DNA from: Shewanella maritima
Lineage (GTDB): Bacteria; Pseudomonadota; Gammaproteobacteria; Enterobacterales; Shewanellaceae
NCBI RefSeq assembly: GCF_004295345.1
Contig: NZ_CP036200.1
Span: 3,218,501 to 3,282,500, forward strand
Direction of reading: 5' to 3'
Length of the DNA stretch: 64,000 bases
The notes under the pieces are model-generated. The model did no database searches. It was not told where the DNA came from and was given only the letters and a program-made list of their open reading frames with translations. A program made the position numbers and the translations under genes. Shown in pieces: positions 6,320 through 16,052 of this stretch (position 1 is the stretch's first letter; each line of letters opens with the position of its first letter).

Positions 6320-9277
6320 ATGAAAAAAAGTACAAGACTAAGCCCTAGCATAGCTGCGCTTGCAGTTGCGTCTGCTTTAGGCACGATTTCAATGGCACAT
6401 GCGCAAGATGCAACCGATCAAGCTCAAGCTGACGAGCCAATGGAAGTGATTGCGGTAAAGGGTATTCGTAGTAGTTTGTCGCGCGCTCAAGATATCAAGC
6501 GTACATCTGATGGTGTAGTTGATGCGATTTCTGCTGAAGATATGGGTAAATTCCCAGATACCAACCTAGCTGAATCGCTGCAGCGTGTTACTGGTGTGTC
6601 GATTGATCGTAAAAACGGTGAAGGTAATCAGGTTACTGTGCGTGGTTTTGGCCCAAGCTTTAACTTGGTGACCTTAAATGGCCGTAGCATGCCGTTTGCT
6701 GACTCGCCAAAGCAAGAAGGCGCGGGTGGCACACAAAACCGTAGCTTCAACTTTGACCAAATCTCCTCAGAGTCAGTCACTGGCGTCAATATTTATAAAA
6801 CGGCTAAAGCTGATATCGCATCGGGCGGTATTGGTGCTACGGTCGATATTCAAACCGCTAAACCATTTGATTATGGTGAGTTCAAATCCGCATTTAGCGT
6901 AAAAGGCAATGCAGACACTTCCGTTGATAAGGGCAGTAGCGTCACACCTGAATTTTCTGGCTTGGTGAGTGATGTATTTCTTGACGGCAAGTTAGGTCTG
7001 TTGGCAGCTTACTCATACTCTCGCCGTGATTCCGGGCAAGAAATCATTGCATCTGACGGTTGGTTACGTCAAACGGCGGGTAACTGTGAGCTTGGCTTTA
7101 CCACCTCAATTGATAACTGTGGCGGCAATGTAATTGATGACAGTGCTAGCACTAACCCAAATGGCACCATTTGGTTACCGCAGAACTTCAATATGGACTT
7201 TAGTAACCACGAACGTGTGCGTCAAAACGCGCAATTTGTGGTGCAGTTTGCGCCAAACGACAACATTGTCGCTTCGCTTGACTACTTCTTATCTGACTAC
7301 CAAAACACGGTAGAGCGTTACCAAACCGCGCACTGGATTGGTAACTGGGTTCAAGGCGCAACGGATGCCAATGGTACTATTGCTAAAATTCACAATGGCG
7401 CCGGTGGTACCGACTTTATTGGTTATTACGATGAGCTAGAAACCCGTAACGACTCAATTGGTTTCAACCTTGATTGGCAACTAAGCGACAACCTAAAAGC
7501 CAACTTCGATTATCATCATTCAGTGTCGCATGCTCAGCCAGATGGCAACTTATCTGAAAAGTCGATTCTACTTACTAACGCAGATTTTTTCTGTGCTACT
7601 TCAGATCAATGTTATGCAGGTCAGTTCACCCTTGATTACAGTCAGGGTACTCAGCTACCTATCTTAAACGACCCAGCACAAATGGCGGAGCATGGTTTTG
7701 ATGGTTTAATTCATCACCTTTATGATGCTCATGGCACGCCGTATGAAGGGCTCAACCCTTACGATCCTCGCGTGGTACGTGGCAACTTGGTCATTGGCCG
7801 TGGTAACGAAGTAGAAAACACCATTGATCAGTATCAACTTGACTTTGAATGGGTTAATGACAGTGACGACGCGCTGGCAAGCATCAAGTTTGGTGCAGGC
7901 TATGTTGACTTCCAGTACGACACCACATGGCGCATGAATTTCACTGGTATTGCGGGCTATACGCCCAATGCTGATGACTTAACGCTAGTTGAGCGCGGTG
8001 ACGTGGGCAGTGCATTCTCAGGGCATCAATCGCTATTTAGTCACTTCTACCAGTGGGATGTCGCTAAGATGTATTCAGAGCTTGAGCAAGCAGGCTTTAG
8101 CTTTAACCCTGAGGTTTACAACAAAGTAAACGAGGCGACGACTTCAGCGTATGTGCAGTTTAACTTCCAATCTGATTTTAACGGCATGCCGCTAAATATC
8201 GTGACTGGCGTGCGTTATGAACAAACCGATGTGACGGGCAGTACCAATCAGGTAACACCTTATGCACTGCGTTACGTAAGCTTAACTGAGCTACGTTCTC
8301 AGTTTGATGATGTACCTGTATATGGTGAAACCACGATTGATGGTGATTACGCCTACTTCTTACCAAATCTGGATGCCAGTTTAGAAGTGTATGATGACGT
8401 GATTGCGCGTTTTTCAGCAGGTCGTAGCTTAACCCGTAATGACTTAACGGCGCTGCGCCCAGCGGTGAGTCTAGCTAACTCTCGCCCAAACGGTCCTTAC
8501 CTAGCTTACCAAGGTAACGCGAACCTGAAGCCTTATATCTCTGACAACTTAGACCTGTCGCTAGAGTGGTACTACGCGCCGGGTAGCTATACCTCGATTG
8601 GTTACTTTAAGAAGTGGGTTGATAACTATATTGCTAACGAAACCACCTCAGGTCCGTTATACAACGCTGATGGTGTCGCGTACACCGACCCTAGCCAAGG
8701 TGATTTAGCGGCAGCAGGTTGTAATGCAAATGGTGAAGATGTACCAGCATGTGATGGCACCAACGTACCTAATTCACCAATTATTGATTGGCAGATCACT
8801 ACACCGGTTAACCGCGAGTCTGCAGAAGTTGATGGTTTCGAGATTGCCGTGCAGCACCTGTTTGATGATACCGGCTTTGGTATACAAGCTAACTACACTT
8901 ATGTAAATGGTGATATTGAGTACGACATTTATAAAACCGAGCGCCAAACCGCGCTTACCGGTTTGAGTGACTCTGCGAACCTGGTTGCCTTTTATGAAAA
9001 CTACGGCTTCCAGGCACGTTTGGCCTACAACTGGCGTGATAAGTTCTTATCGAGCACAGATCAACTCCGTGCGCCTGATGAGCCGATTTTCACTGAAGAG
9101 TACGGCCAGCTAGATGCCAATGTGAGTTACGACATCAACGACAACTTCACTGTGTTTGTTGAAGGTTTGAATCTTACTGATGAGTCACTGCGTATGCATG
9201 GCCGTTTTGAGAATCAACTTGTTAGCGCACAGTCATTTGGCCCTCGATTCAGCTTCGGTGTTCGAGGTAGCTTCTAA
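6320..9277 (+). CDS. TonB-dependent receptor, probable xylo-oligosaccharide uptake
   Basis: This 985-residue outer-membrane receptor has a signal peptide ending at AHAQ (about residue 29). A TonB box-like segment (MEVIAVKGIRSSL) is followed by the plug domain with FPDTNLAESLQRVTGVSIDR and VTVRGFGPSFNLVTLNGR. The rest is a 22-strand type beta-barrel that ends in the expected C-terminal phenylalanine (RGSF). The plug is of the Xanthomonas/Caulobacter carbohydrate-receptor type. The receptor would import oligosaccharides too large for porins, using energy from TonB. An operator-like palindrome upstream and placement next to xylBA suggest xylan fragments as substrate; this is inference. A run GGGGGG serves as ribosome site. 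Confidence 0.88.
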   Translation: MKKSTRLSPSIAALAVASALGTISMAHAQDATDQAQADEPMEVIAVKGIRSSLSRAQDIKRTSDGVVDAISAEDMGKFPDTNLAESLQRVTGVSIDRKNGEGNQVTVRGFGPSFNLVTLNGRSMPFADSPKQEGAGGTQNRSFNFDQISSESVTGVNIYKTAKADIASGGIGATVDIQTAKPFDYGEFKSAFSVKGNADTSVDKGSSVTPEFSGLVSDVFLDGKLGLLAAYSYSRRDSGQEIIASDGWLRQTAGNCELGFTTSIDNCGGNVIDDSASTNPNGTIWLPQNFNMDFSNHERVRQNAQFVVQFAPNDNIVASLDYFLSDYQNTVERYQTAHWIGNWVQGATDANGTIAKIHNGAGGTDFIGYYDELETRNDSIGFNLDWQLSDNLKANFDYHHSVSHAQPDGNLSEKSILLTNADFFCATSDQCYAGQFTLDYSQGTQLPILNDPAQMAEHGFDGLIHHLYDAHGTPYEGLNPYDPRVVRGNLVIGRGNEVENTIDQYQLDFEWVNDSDDALASIKFGAGYVDFQYDTTWRMNFTGIAGYTPNADDLTLVERGDVGSAFSGHQSLFSHFYQWDVAKMYSELEQAGFSFNPEVYNKVNEATTSAYVQFNFQSDFNGMPLNIVTGVRYEQTDVTGSTNQVTPYALRYVSLTELRSQFDDVPVYGETTIDGDYAYFLPNLDASLEVYDDVIARFSAGRSLTRNDLTALRPAVSLANSRPNGPYLAYQGNANLKPYISDNLDLSLEWYYAPGSYTSIGYFKKWVDNYIANETTSGPLYNADGVAYTDPSQGDLAAAGCNANGEDVPACDGTNVPNSPIIDWQITTPVNRESAEVDGFEIAVQHLFDDTGFGIQANYTYVNGDIEYDIYKTERQTALTGLSDSANLVAFYENYGFQARLAYNWRDKFLSSTDQLRAPDEPIFTEEYGQLDANVSYDINDNFTVFVEGLNLTDESLRMHGRFENQLVSAQSFGPRFSFGVRGSF

Positions 9278-9295
9278 GTCATGAGCTAATGCTAC

Positions 9296-9330
9296 AAAGC
9301 CGCTCCAGCCAAGGTTGGAGTGGCTTTTTA
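9296..9330 (+). terminator. Terminator of the TonB receptor gene
   Basis: AAGCCGCTCCA and TGGAGTGGCTT pair (with one G-U) around a short loop and run into five T. Confidence 0.82.
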
Positions 9331-9380
9331 TTGGCTTTTCCTTGCTAATTATCATTCCAAAAAAAAGTATAACATTTTAC

Positions 9381-9394
9381 TGTTACCGGTAACA
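9381..9394. promoter_or_regulatory. LacI-type operator upstream of xylB
   Basis: TGTTACCGGTAACA is a perfect 14-bp palindrome 60 bases before xylB. It is the best-conserved member of the four-site set in this locus. Confidence 0.8.
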
Positions 9395-9453
9395 TTTGTG
9401 TGCTAGTTTAGTGTTAAATTAATGTTACTGTTGCAGCGGTGTAAGGAGCTGAC

Positions 9454-10902
9454 GTGTTTTTAGGAATCGATTTAGGTACCTCTTGTATCAAACTGATTGT
9501 GATGGGTGACACTGGGCGTGTCACAGCAACACAGAGCGTTGCGTTAGAGGTGTCTCGTCCACAAGCGCTTTGGTCTGAGCAATCACCACAAAGCTGGGTT
9601 GACGGTCTGTATCAGGCGATGGACAAGCTGGCGTTCGACAAAGCACTCGATGGTCTTCAGGCAATTGGCTTATCAGGGCAAATGCATGGTGCAACCTTGT
9701 TAGACATTCAGGGCAAAGTGCTTCGTCCAGCTATTTTGTGGAACGACGGCCGCAGTGCTGAGCAGTGTCAGCAAATAGAGCAATTAGTCCCTAACGCCAG
9801 ACAGATTTGCGGTAATCAGGTGATGCCTGGTTTTACTGCACCAAAGCTGCTGTGGACCAAACAATTTGAGCCGGCAGTGTTTGAACGAGTGGATAAGGTA
9901 TTACTGCCAAAAGATTATCTACGTTATGAGCTAACTGGTGAATTTGCCTCAGACCTATCTGACGCTACAGGCACAGTATGGACAGACGTTGCCAAGCGTG
10001 ACTGGAGTGATGAGCTGCTAGCGGCGACAGGCCTTAGCCGCGAGCACATGCCAAAGCTATATGAAGGCAGTGAAATTACCGGTTTCCTCAAGACTGAGCT
10101 TGCTCAGCGTTGGGGCATAAAATCTGTGCCGCTGGTTGCAGGTGCTGGGGATAACGCTGCTGGTGCTATTGGTGTTGGCATCATCAAACCAGAACAGGCG
10201 ATGTTATCGCTGGGCACTTCTGGGGTGTACTTTGCGGTTTCTGATGGTTACCACGCTAACCCTGATCAAGCCGTGCACAGTTTTTGTCATGCGCTGCCAA
10301 ACACCTGGCATCTTATGTCTGTGGTATTGAGCGCAGCCTCATGCCTTAGCTGGTTAGCCCAGTTAACTGCAACTTCAGTGGCTGATTTATTACTTGAGCT
10401 GCAAGCACACAAACAACCTCTCAGTGATGAAGTGATGTTCTTGCCTTATTTAAGTGGTGAACGCACTCCCCACAACAATCCTTATGCAAAAGGCATGTTT
10501 TTTGGCATGAGCCATAGCACTAGCCGTGCAGATTTGACCAAGGCCGTACTTGAAGGAGTGGGGTATGCCTTTGCCGACGGAGCCGACAAATTGCATGACT
10601 CAGGCGTGATGCCTGCTGAGGTATCGCTGATTGGTGGCGGGGCTAAAAGTCCGCTATGGCGACAAATGCTTGCCGATATTTTGGGGCAAAACCTAGTGTA
10701 CCGAGAAAGCGGTGACGTTGGCCCAGCGCTAGGCGCAGCAAGGTTAGCTCAGTTAGCTGTTACTGACGCTAGCATCGATGATGTGTGTCCAGTTCCAACG
10801 CTGCTTGGTGAATATCAAGCTGATCAAACACGCTATGAACGCCACCAATTACGCCGAATTAAGTTCAGCGAGCTATATCAGCGAACCAAAGATTTACTTT
10901 AA
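9454..10902 (+). CDS. xylB: Xylulokinase
   Basis: XylB phosphorylates D-xylulose with ATP to xylulose 5-phosphate. The 482 residues match the FGGY kinase family. GIDLGTS opens the first actin-like lobe with the conserved Asp6, GLSGQMHGA is the family signature, and GAGDNAAGAIG holds the catalytic base at Asp233 (same number as in E. coli). The start is GTG with AAGGAG seven bases upstream. Transcription probably starts after the operator at 9381. xylA follows after 52 bases containing a small GC-rich hairpin (GGTGC/GCACC). Confidence 0.96.
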   Translation: MFLGIDLGTSCIKLIVMGDTGRVTATQSVALEVSRPQALWSEQSPQSWVDGLYQAMDKLAFDKALDGLQAIGLSGQMHGATLLDIQGKVLRPAILWNDGRSAEQCQQIEQLVPNARQICGNQVMPGFTAPKLLWTKQFEPAVFERVDKVLLPKDYLRYELTGEFASDLSDATGTVWTDVAKRDWSDELLAATGLSREHMPKLYEGSEITGFLKTELAQRWGIKSVPLVAGAGDNAAGAIGVGIIKPEQAMLSLGTSGVYFAVSDGYHANPDQAVHSFCHALPNTWHLMSVVLSAASCLSWLAQLTATSVADLLLELQAHKQPLSDEVMFLPYLSGERTPHNNPYAKGMFFGMSHSTSRADLTKAVLEGVGYAFADGADKLHDSGVMPAEVSLIGGGAKSPLWRQMLADILGQNLVYRESGDVGPALGAARLAQLAVTDASIDDVCPVPTLLGEYQADQTRYERHQLRRIKFSELYQRTKDLL

Positions 10903-10954
10903 CGAATAACAAGGTGCGGCGCAGCACCGCAGATAAGATTACCTGGAGGAAACA

Positions 10955-12271
10955 ATGAGCGAATTTTTTACTGGGATTGACAAAATTCGATACGAAGGCC
11001 CTGAATCAACTAATCCGTTAGCGTTCCGTTACTATGACGAAAACCGTGTGGTGCTTGGCAAAACCATGAAAGAGCATCTACGTTTTGCCGCATGTTACTG
11101 GCATAACTTCTGCTGGAATGGTTTCGATATTTTTGGTGCTAATACCTTTGACAGGCCATGGTTGGAATCTGGTGATGCGCTAGAGCGTGCCAAGCAAAAA
11201 GCCGATGTGGCTTTTGAGTTCTTTAGCAAACTTGGTGTGCCTTATTACTGTTTCCATGATGTGGATGTTGCGCCTGAAGGTAACTCAATTAGTGAGTATT
11301 TGGCTAACTTCGCGGCGATGGAAGAGGTGTTAGCTCATAAACAAGAGCAAACCGGAATGAAGCTTCTTTGGGGCACTGCGAATCTGTTTAGCAACAAGCG
11401 TTATATGTCGGGTGGCGCAACTAACCCAGATCCTGAAGTCTTTGCTTATGGTGCAACCCAAGTGTGTACGGCGCTGGATGCGACCAAGCGCCTAGGCGGC
11501 GAAAACTATGTACTGTGGGGCGGCCGTGAAGGCTATGAAACACTACTTAACACAGACCTTAAAAAAGAGCGCCAACAGTTTGCCCGCTTCCTAGCGATGG
11601 TAGTGGAGCACAAACACAAAATTGGTTTTACCGGTGACTTGTTGATTGAGCCAAAGCCGCAAGAGCCAACTAAGCATCAGTATGACTATGACACGGCAAC
11701 AGTGCACGGCTTCTTATGTCAGTACGGGCTTGAGAAAGAGTTTAAAGTCAACATTGAAGCAAACCATGCCACACTCGCTGGCCACTCATTCCATCATGAA
11801 ATTGCCAATGCCTTTGCACTTGACGTGTTTGGCTCAATTGACGCTAACCGTGGTGATCCACAGCTGGGTTGGGATACGGATCAGTTCCCAAATAGCGTGG
11901 AAGAAATGACCCTGATCATGCATGAGATCCTTAAGGGCGGTGGCTTTACCAATGGTGGCTTCAACTTCGACACTAAAATTCGTCGTCAAAGCATTAACCC
12001 AAATGATCTATTCCATGGGCATATTGGTGGCATGGATACCATTGCCGTGGCGCTATTAAAAGCGGCTGATATGTTTGAAGAAGGCAGCTTGTCACGCAAT
12101 GTAGCTAGCCGTTATGCCAATTGGGATGGTGAGCTTGGGCAGCGTATCTTGTCTGGTAAAGTCGATTTGGCAGGTTTAAAAGACTACGCCACTGCTAGCA
12201 AGCTTGATCCGCAACCAGTTAGTGGAGAGCAGGAACGTTTAGAAAATTACGTTAACCGTATCATTTTCTAA
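10955..12271 (+). CDS. xylA: Xylose isomerase
   Basis: XylA interconverts D-xylose and D-xylulose using two divalent metal ions in a TIM barrel. The 438 residues match the long class II isomerases. The catalytic pair is visible as His101 and Asp104 in [10 protein letters not shown]. The metal ligands begin at Glu232 with Lys234 ([13 protein letters not shown]), followed by [10 protein letters not shown] and the later [15 protein letters not shown] good ribosome site, GGAGG, precedes the ATG. It forms a unit with xylB. Repeat family B follows and separates it from the transporter gene. Confidence 0.97.
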   Translation: MSEFFTGIDKIRYEGPESTNPLAFRYYDENRVVLGKTMKEHLRFAACYWHNFCWNGFDIFGANTFDRPWLESGDALERAKQKADVAFEFFSKLGVPYYCFHDVDVAPEGNSISEYLANFAAMEEVLAHKQEQTGMKLLWGTANLFSNKRYMSGGATNPDPEVFAYGATQVCTALDATKRLGGENYVLWGGREGYETLLNTDLKKERQQFARFLAMVVEHKHKIGFTGDLLIEPKPQEPTKHQYDYDTATVHGFLCQYGLEKEFKVNIEANHATLAGHSFHHEIANAFALDVFGSIDANRGDPQLGWDTDQFPNSVEEMTLIMHEILKGGGFTNGGFNFDTKIRRQSINPNDLFHGHIGGMDTIAVALLKAADMFEEGSLSRNVASRYANWDGELGQRILSGKVDLAGLKDYATASKLDPQPVSGEQERLENYVNRIIF

Positions 12272-12291
12272 TTGCACGTTCCGTCACATGG

Positions 12292-12336
12292 TACTGACAA
12301 TCCTCAAACTAGGTAGGTCGCTAGATATTGTCAGTA
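12292..12336. repeat. Inverted repeat after xylA
   Basis: TACTGACAAT and ATTGTCAGTA are exact 10-base arms around a 25-base loop shortly after the xylA stop. There is no T-run, so mRNA stabilisation or a binding site is as likely as termination. Confidence 0.4.
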
Positions 12337-12377
12337 TCACGATTTGAAGGTGATGTAAGTAAAAATGCTGGTATGAT

Positions 12378-12675
12378 TAGGGCCTGTTGATCTTTGCTGA
12401 TTAGAATTTGTTCGAATTAAAAGCACTTTAATCGCGGCGCGAGCGATGACGTCTAGTCACCTAAACCTATTGGTTTTAACAACAGGGCTCGCAACAACCT
12501 AAGCTCTTCGCTAAGGGCGTAGGTGCTTTTAAACGAACCGTTCCGGCAGCGCTTGTTGTCATTTCTACTGTGTTAACGACTTATCATGTGGAACAACCAC
12601 ACATCAAAGTCGTTGCCTTGTATAAATTTCCAACAAGCAGCTGCAAAAATAATCTTGAAAGGTCAGCAGGCCCTA
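12378..12675 (+). mobile_element. Repeat family B, copy 1 (MITE-like)
   Basis: This ~298-bp element has imperfect terminal inverted repeats (AGGGCCTGTTGATCTTT and the complement of AAAGGTCAGCAGGCCCT) and a TA at both outer edges, as expected for a TA target duplication. Copies 2 (26578) and 3 (29813) are in the opposite orientation. The shared core includes CGTTAACGCAGTAGAAATG (plus-strand form in copies 2 and 3). It encodes nothing credible. Confidence 0.8.
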
Positions 12676-12784
12676 TAGCCAGCATTTTGACCAAGTTGTA
12701 CATTTTTCCTTAGCCGTTAACTCGTTTAACGGTTTTTTTATCTGTAAATCAGGCTGCTAGTTCAGGTTAGATTAGGAGGCAAGG

Positions 12785-14176
12785 ATGACTGACAAACTTT
12801 CATCTAGCTGGGTCATTGCATTTGTTGTGTCATTGGGTGGGTTTATCTTTGGCTTTGACGCCTCTGTCATTTCAGGGGTGATTGGTTTTGTTGAGCAAGA
12901 GTTTAATTTAACCAGTTGGCAGCAAGGCTTTGTAGTTAGTGCACCGACACTCGGGGCGATTTTGGCAAACTTTGGCGCAGGGTACTTTAGCGATCGCTTA
13001 GGGCGCAAACCTGTGTTGATCATCATTGCCATCTTATATTCCATCTCAGCGCTGCTATCCGCCTTTGCTTTTAGCTACAGCATGTTAGTGCTTGCTCGCT
13101 TCATTGGCGGTTTAGCCTTTGCATCATTAATTTTAGGGCCCTTGTATATTGCTGAGATCTCTCCTGCGGCCAAACGTGGGCGTTTTGTTTCCCTTAATCA
13201 ACTCAATATTATGATTGGTTTTAGCGCCGCCTATTTTGCTAACTACTTCATACTCAAGCTGGCTCAAGTGGATGTTTACCTACTTGATTTAGTTAACTTT
13301 AAACAGCACATTTGGCGCTGGATGTTAGGTATTGAAGCCGTGCCTGCCATTATCTACGCGTGTTTGCTTGCCTTTGTGCCGCGCAGCCCAAGGTGGCTAG
13401 TGTTAAATAACCGTCCAAAAGAAGCGAAACAAATCCTAGCCAGGATGATGCAGCCAGAGGAGGCGCAGCGTCAGTGGCAAGAGATCAGCGCCAGTCAATG
13501 TAGTGAGCAACTACCGTTAAAGTTGGGGTTGTCTAAGGTGTTTAGCAGCAAAATGCGCATGGTATTAACCATAGGTTTGCTGGTGGGCATTATTCAGCAG
13601 ATCACTGGTATCAATGCGGTGTACTTCTATGCGCCTACTATTTTTGAGCAAACCGGTATTGGTAAAGATGCAGCGTTTGCTCAAGCCGCGATGGTCGGTG
13701 TAGTCAACTTGGTGTTTACTATCATCGCTATGTTATTGATAGACCGTTTAGGTCGTAAACCCCTGATGATAATAGGCTTAATTGGGGTGACTGTGAGCAT
13801 GTCGGTCTGTGCTTATGGTTTCTCACAAGCGCAATATGACCCTAGGCTGATCTTGGGCGGCATTTTAGGTTTTGTTGCTTCATTTGCCATCTCTCTTGGA
13901 CCTGTGATGTGGGTGCTGCTGTCAGAGATTTTTCCCAATAATATTCGTGCGTTAGGGATTGCCGTGGTTGGCGTGATTAATAGTGTCGTCAGTTATATCG
14001 TGCAGCTGTTATTTCCATGGCAGCTTGAATATCTCGGTGCCAGTGTCACCTTTGCAATATATGCAGGTTTTGCCTTAGTGGGTTTGTTACTTGTAAGCCG
14101 AATCTTACCTGAGACACGCGGCGTATCATTGGAGCAGTTAGAGCAACGGTTGACTCGCGAGCAGGCTTACGCCTAA
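12785..14176 (+). CDS. MFS sugar:proton symporter, probable D-xylose transporter
   Basis: This 463-residue protein is an inner-membrane sugar porter with 12 predicted helices. The family signatures are present: GFIFGFDASVISG in helix 1, DRLGRKPVLI after helix 2, VPRSPRWLV after helix 6, QQITGINAVYFYAPTIF in helix 7, DRLGRKPLMIIG after helix 8, and PETRGVSLEQLE at the end. It resembles the XylE/XylT group. AGGAGG lies seven bases upstream of ATG. It is nine bases from the oxidoreductase gene and probably co-transcribed with it. Xylose as substrate is inferred from the locus. Confidence 0.88.
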   Translation: MTDKLSSSWVIAFVVSLGGFIFGFDASVISGVIGFVEQEFNLTSWQQGFVVSAPTLGAILANFGAGYFSDRLGRKPVLIIIAILYSISALLSAFAFSYSMLVLARFIGGLAFASLILGPLYIAEISPAAKRGRFVSLNQLNIMIGFSAAYFANYFILKLAQVDVYLLDLVNFKQHIWRWMLGIEAVPAIIYACLLAFVPRSPRWLVLNNRPKEAKQILARMMQPEEAQRQWQEISASQCSEQLPLKLGLSKVFSSKMRMVLTIGLLVGIIQQITGINAVYFYAPTIFEQTGIGKDAAFAQAAMVGVVNLVFTIIAMLLIDRLGRKPLMIIGLIGVTVSMSVCAYGFSQAQYDPRLILGGILGFVASFAISLGPVMWVLLSEIFPNNIRALGIAVVGVINSVVSYIVQLLFPWQLEYLGASVTFAIYAGFALVGLLLVSRILPETRGVSLEQLEQRLTREQAYA

Positions 14177-14185
14177 GGAATAAAT

Positions 14186-15148
14186 ATGAAACAACTAAAT
14201 TGGGGAATTATTGGAGCAGGGCGCATTGCCCAGCAGTTTGCTGCAGATATAGCCTTAGTCGATAACGCTCATCTATATGCCATCGCCGCGCGCGAACTCA
14301 GTCGGGCGCAAGCCTTTGCTGATGACTATCAAGCAGAGCAGGCCTATGGTAGTTACGAGCAGTTGCTTGACGATCCCAAATTGGATGCCGTGTACATTGC
14401 CACGCCCCATAACTTGCACTTTGAGCAAGCTAAAGCGGCAATTTTGGGCGGTAAGTCAGTACTATGTGAAAAGCCCTTTACCGTGTCGCCACTTGAAGCG
14501 CAGACTTTATTTGAGCTAGCACAGCGCGAGCAAGTCTATTTGATGGAAGGTATGTGGACCTACTTTTTGCCAGCAATTCAAAAAGCGAAAGCTTGGGTCG
14601 AGCAAGGGCGTATTGGTAAGTTACGCCATATTAAAGCTGATTTTGGTTACCCTATTGAGTATCACCCTAGACGCCGCGAATATGACGTTAATCTAGCAGG
14701 CGGCGCTTTGTTTGAAATGGGCATTTATCCTATCGCGCTCACCCACCTATTTTGCAAACAAGCACCGCAATCGCTGCAAGTGGACAGTACATTGGCGCAA
14801 AATGGCGTTGAAGATGATGTATGCAGTTTGCAGCGCTTCGGGGATGTCAAAGCGACGCTAGGTACATCATTTAAATGCCGTTTAGGTAATAAGGCTTATC
14901 TGATTGGTGAGCAAGGCTATATTGTTATTCCCGACTTCTTTCGCGCCAGTGAATGTGCACTATATCAGATTGATGAATGTCTCGAAGAGTTCAGCGAGCC
15001 TCATCAAGGTCATGGCTTTGAGTATGAAATTGCTGCTGTTACCGATGAAATCCAGCAAGGTAAGCTCACCTGCGCTGTGGTGACTCCCGAGGACACGGTG
15101 GCATTTCAGCAACGAATTGCTGAAATGCGCGCGCTGTGTTTGTGTTAG
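14186..15148 (+). CDS. Gfo/Idh/MocA family NAD(P)-dependent oxidoreductase
   Basis: This 320-residue enzyme has an N-terminal Rossmann fold with GIIGAGRIAQQFAAD, the dinucleotide-proximal motif CEKPF (about residues 97-101), and a C-terminal alpha/beta domain with LAGGALFEMGIYPIALTHLF. It resembles the dihydrodiol dehydrogenase / D-xylose 1-dehydrogenase subgroup. Linked to the xylose symporter by a nine-base gap, it may oxidise xylose or another pentose as a side route to XylAB, or process modified sugars. The exact substrate is not decidable from sequence. A good terminator follows. Confidence 0.85.
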   Translation: MKQLNWGIIGAGRIAQQFAADIALVDNAHLYAIAARELSRAQAFADDYQAEQAYGSYEQLLDDPKLDAVYIATPHNLHFEQAKAAILGGKSVLCEKPFTVSPLEAQTLFELAQREQVYLMEGMWTYFLPAIQKAKAWVEQGRIGKLRHIKADFGYPIEYHPRRREYDVNLAGGALFEMGIYPIALTHLFCKQAPQSLQVDSTLAQNGVEDDVCSLQRFGDVKATLGTSFKCRLGNKAYLIGEQGYIVIPDFFRASECALYQIDECLEEFSEPHQGHGFEYEIAAVTDEIQQGKLTCAVVTPEDTVAFQQRIAEMRALCLC

Positions 15149-15228
15149 CTTTTTTGGCTAAGTATGCGCTAGGTTTGAAGTAGGTCATTGCCGGGTTTGA
15201 ACTGAGTAGGACCTAGAGATTGATGCAA

Positions 15229-15273
15229 TAAGCCCAGACGAGGGAATAAACTCGTCTGGACTTATGTTTTTGA
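15229..15273. terminator. Terminator between convergent operons
   Basis: AAGCCCAGACGAG and CTCGTCTGGACTT form a 13-bp stem with one mismatch and an eight-base loop, then a T-rich tract. It lies between the oxidoreductase gene and the minus-strand dioxygenase gene. Confidence 0.8.
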
Positions 15274-15334
15274 GGGGAGGGTAGTTCAGAGCAGTCGATT
15301 CAGGCTGTGAATGACATTGGCTTTGTTTTCGGTA

Positions 15335-16042
15335 CTAACCTCTAACCTCAATCGTTTCGCTGGTGGAAAAGCGGTAACGCATATTGCGATAAACGCATAT
15401 GTCAGTGATGTCTTCAGGGGTTCCCTGAGGCGCGCTGCGGTAATTAGTCGACACGCGGTACTTGCCAGTGACAGGTGTGACCTTATGCCAGCAGTGGCCG
15501 TGCAGCAACACTAGAGTGCCGGCCTTAGGCGTTAAGGTGACCATATCATCCTCGGACATAGGTTGCCCATTGCTTGGTAATAATCCGGCTTTATGGCTGC
15601 CTGGCATGACTTGAGTCAGTCCGCCTGTGTGCTCGCTAATATCCATGGTGTAAACCAAGCGATTCAAATTAAATTGCTCAGGGTTTTCTGGTGGGCAGTC
15701 TTGGTGCCAGGCCTGGCCTTTAGTGCCTTGTTTGGAAAACATCACCATGGAGTATTGGGAATACCAGTCGTCGCCGAGTATGGCTTTGGTCAATTCACTC
15801 AGCAAAGCGTGGCGATTAACTTCGCTAAACAGGGCTACGCCTTCACGCTCAGGAAACCAGGGGATAACCTCGGTATCAGCTTGGCTGAGAAACTCATCGT
15901 TATGTAAGAATTCTGGGCTCATACCAAAATGATCGAGGATCGCTTCATTGCAGTCTTGCATCAGTTGTTTATCAAAAAAGTTATCTAGCACTAAATAACC
16001 ATCACGTTGAAACTGCGCGACTAATTGTTGGATATCCATCAC
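15335..16042 (-). CDS. Phytanoyl-CoA dioxygenase (PhyH) family protein
   Basis: This 235-residue protein looks like an Fe(II)/2-oxoglutarate-dependent dioxygenase. The iron triad is readable as His113 and Asp115 in AWHQDCPPEN and a distal His186 in HGHCWHKVTP. Arg196 (GKYRVSTNYR) is placed to bind 2-oxoglutarate. It starts with GTG-ATG, and the ATG at 16039 is an equally good start. It lies ten bases after the GH26-like gene and is likely co-transcribed with it. Family members in sugar loci have no well-defined substrate; hydroxylation of a sugar-linked or aromatic side group is only a guess. Confidence 0.8.
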   Translation of the reverse strand: MMDIQQLVAQFQRDGYLVLDNFFDKQLMQDCNEAILDHFGMSPEFLHNDEFLSQADTEVIPWFPEREGVALFSEVNRHALLSELTKAILGDDWYSQYSMVMFSKQGTKGQAWHQDCPPENPEQFNLNRLVYTMDISEHTGGLTQVMPGSHKAGLLPSNGQPMSEDDMVTLTPKAGTLVLLHGHCWHKVTPVTGKYRVSTNYRSAPQGTPEDITDICVYRNMRYRFSTSETIEVRG

Positions 16043-16052
16043 TGTCCCCTTG

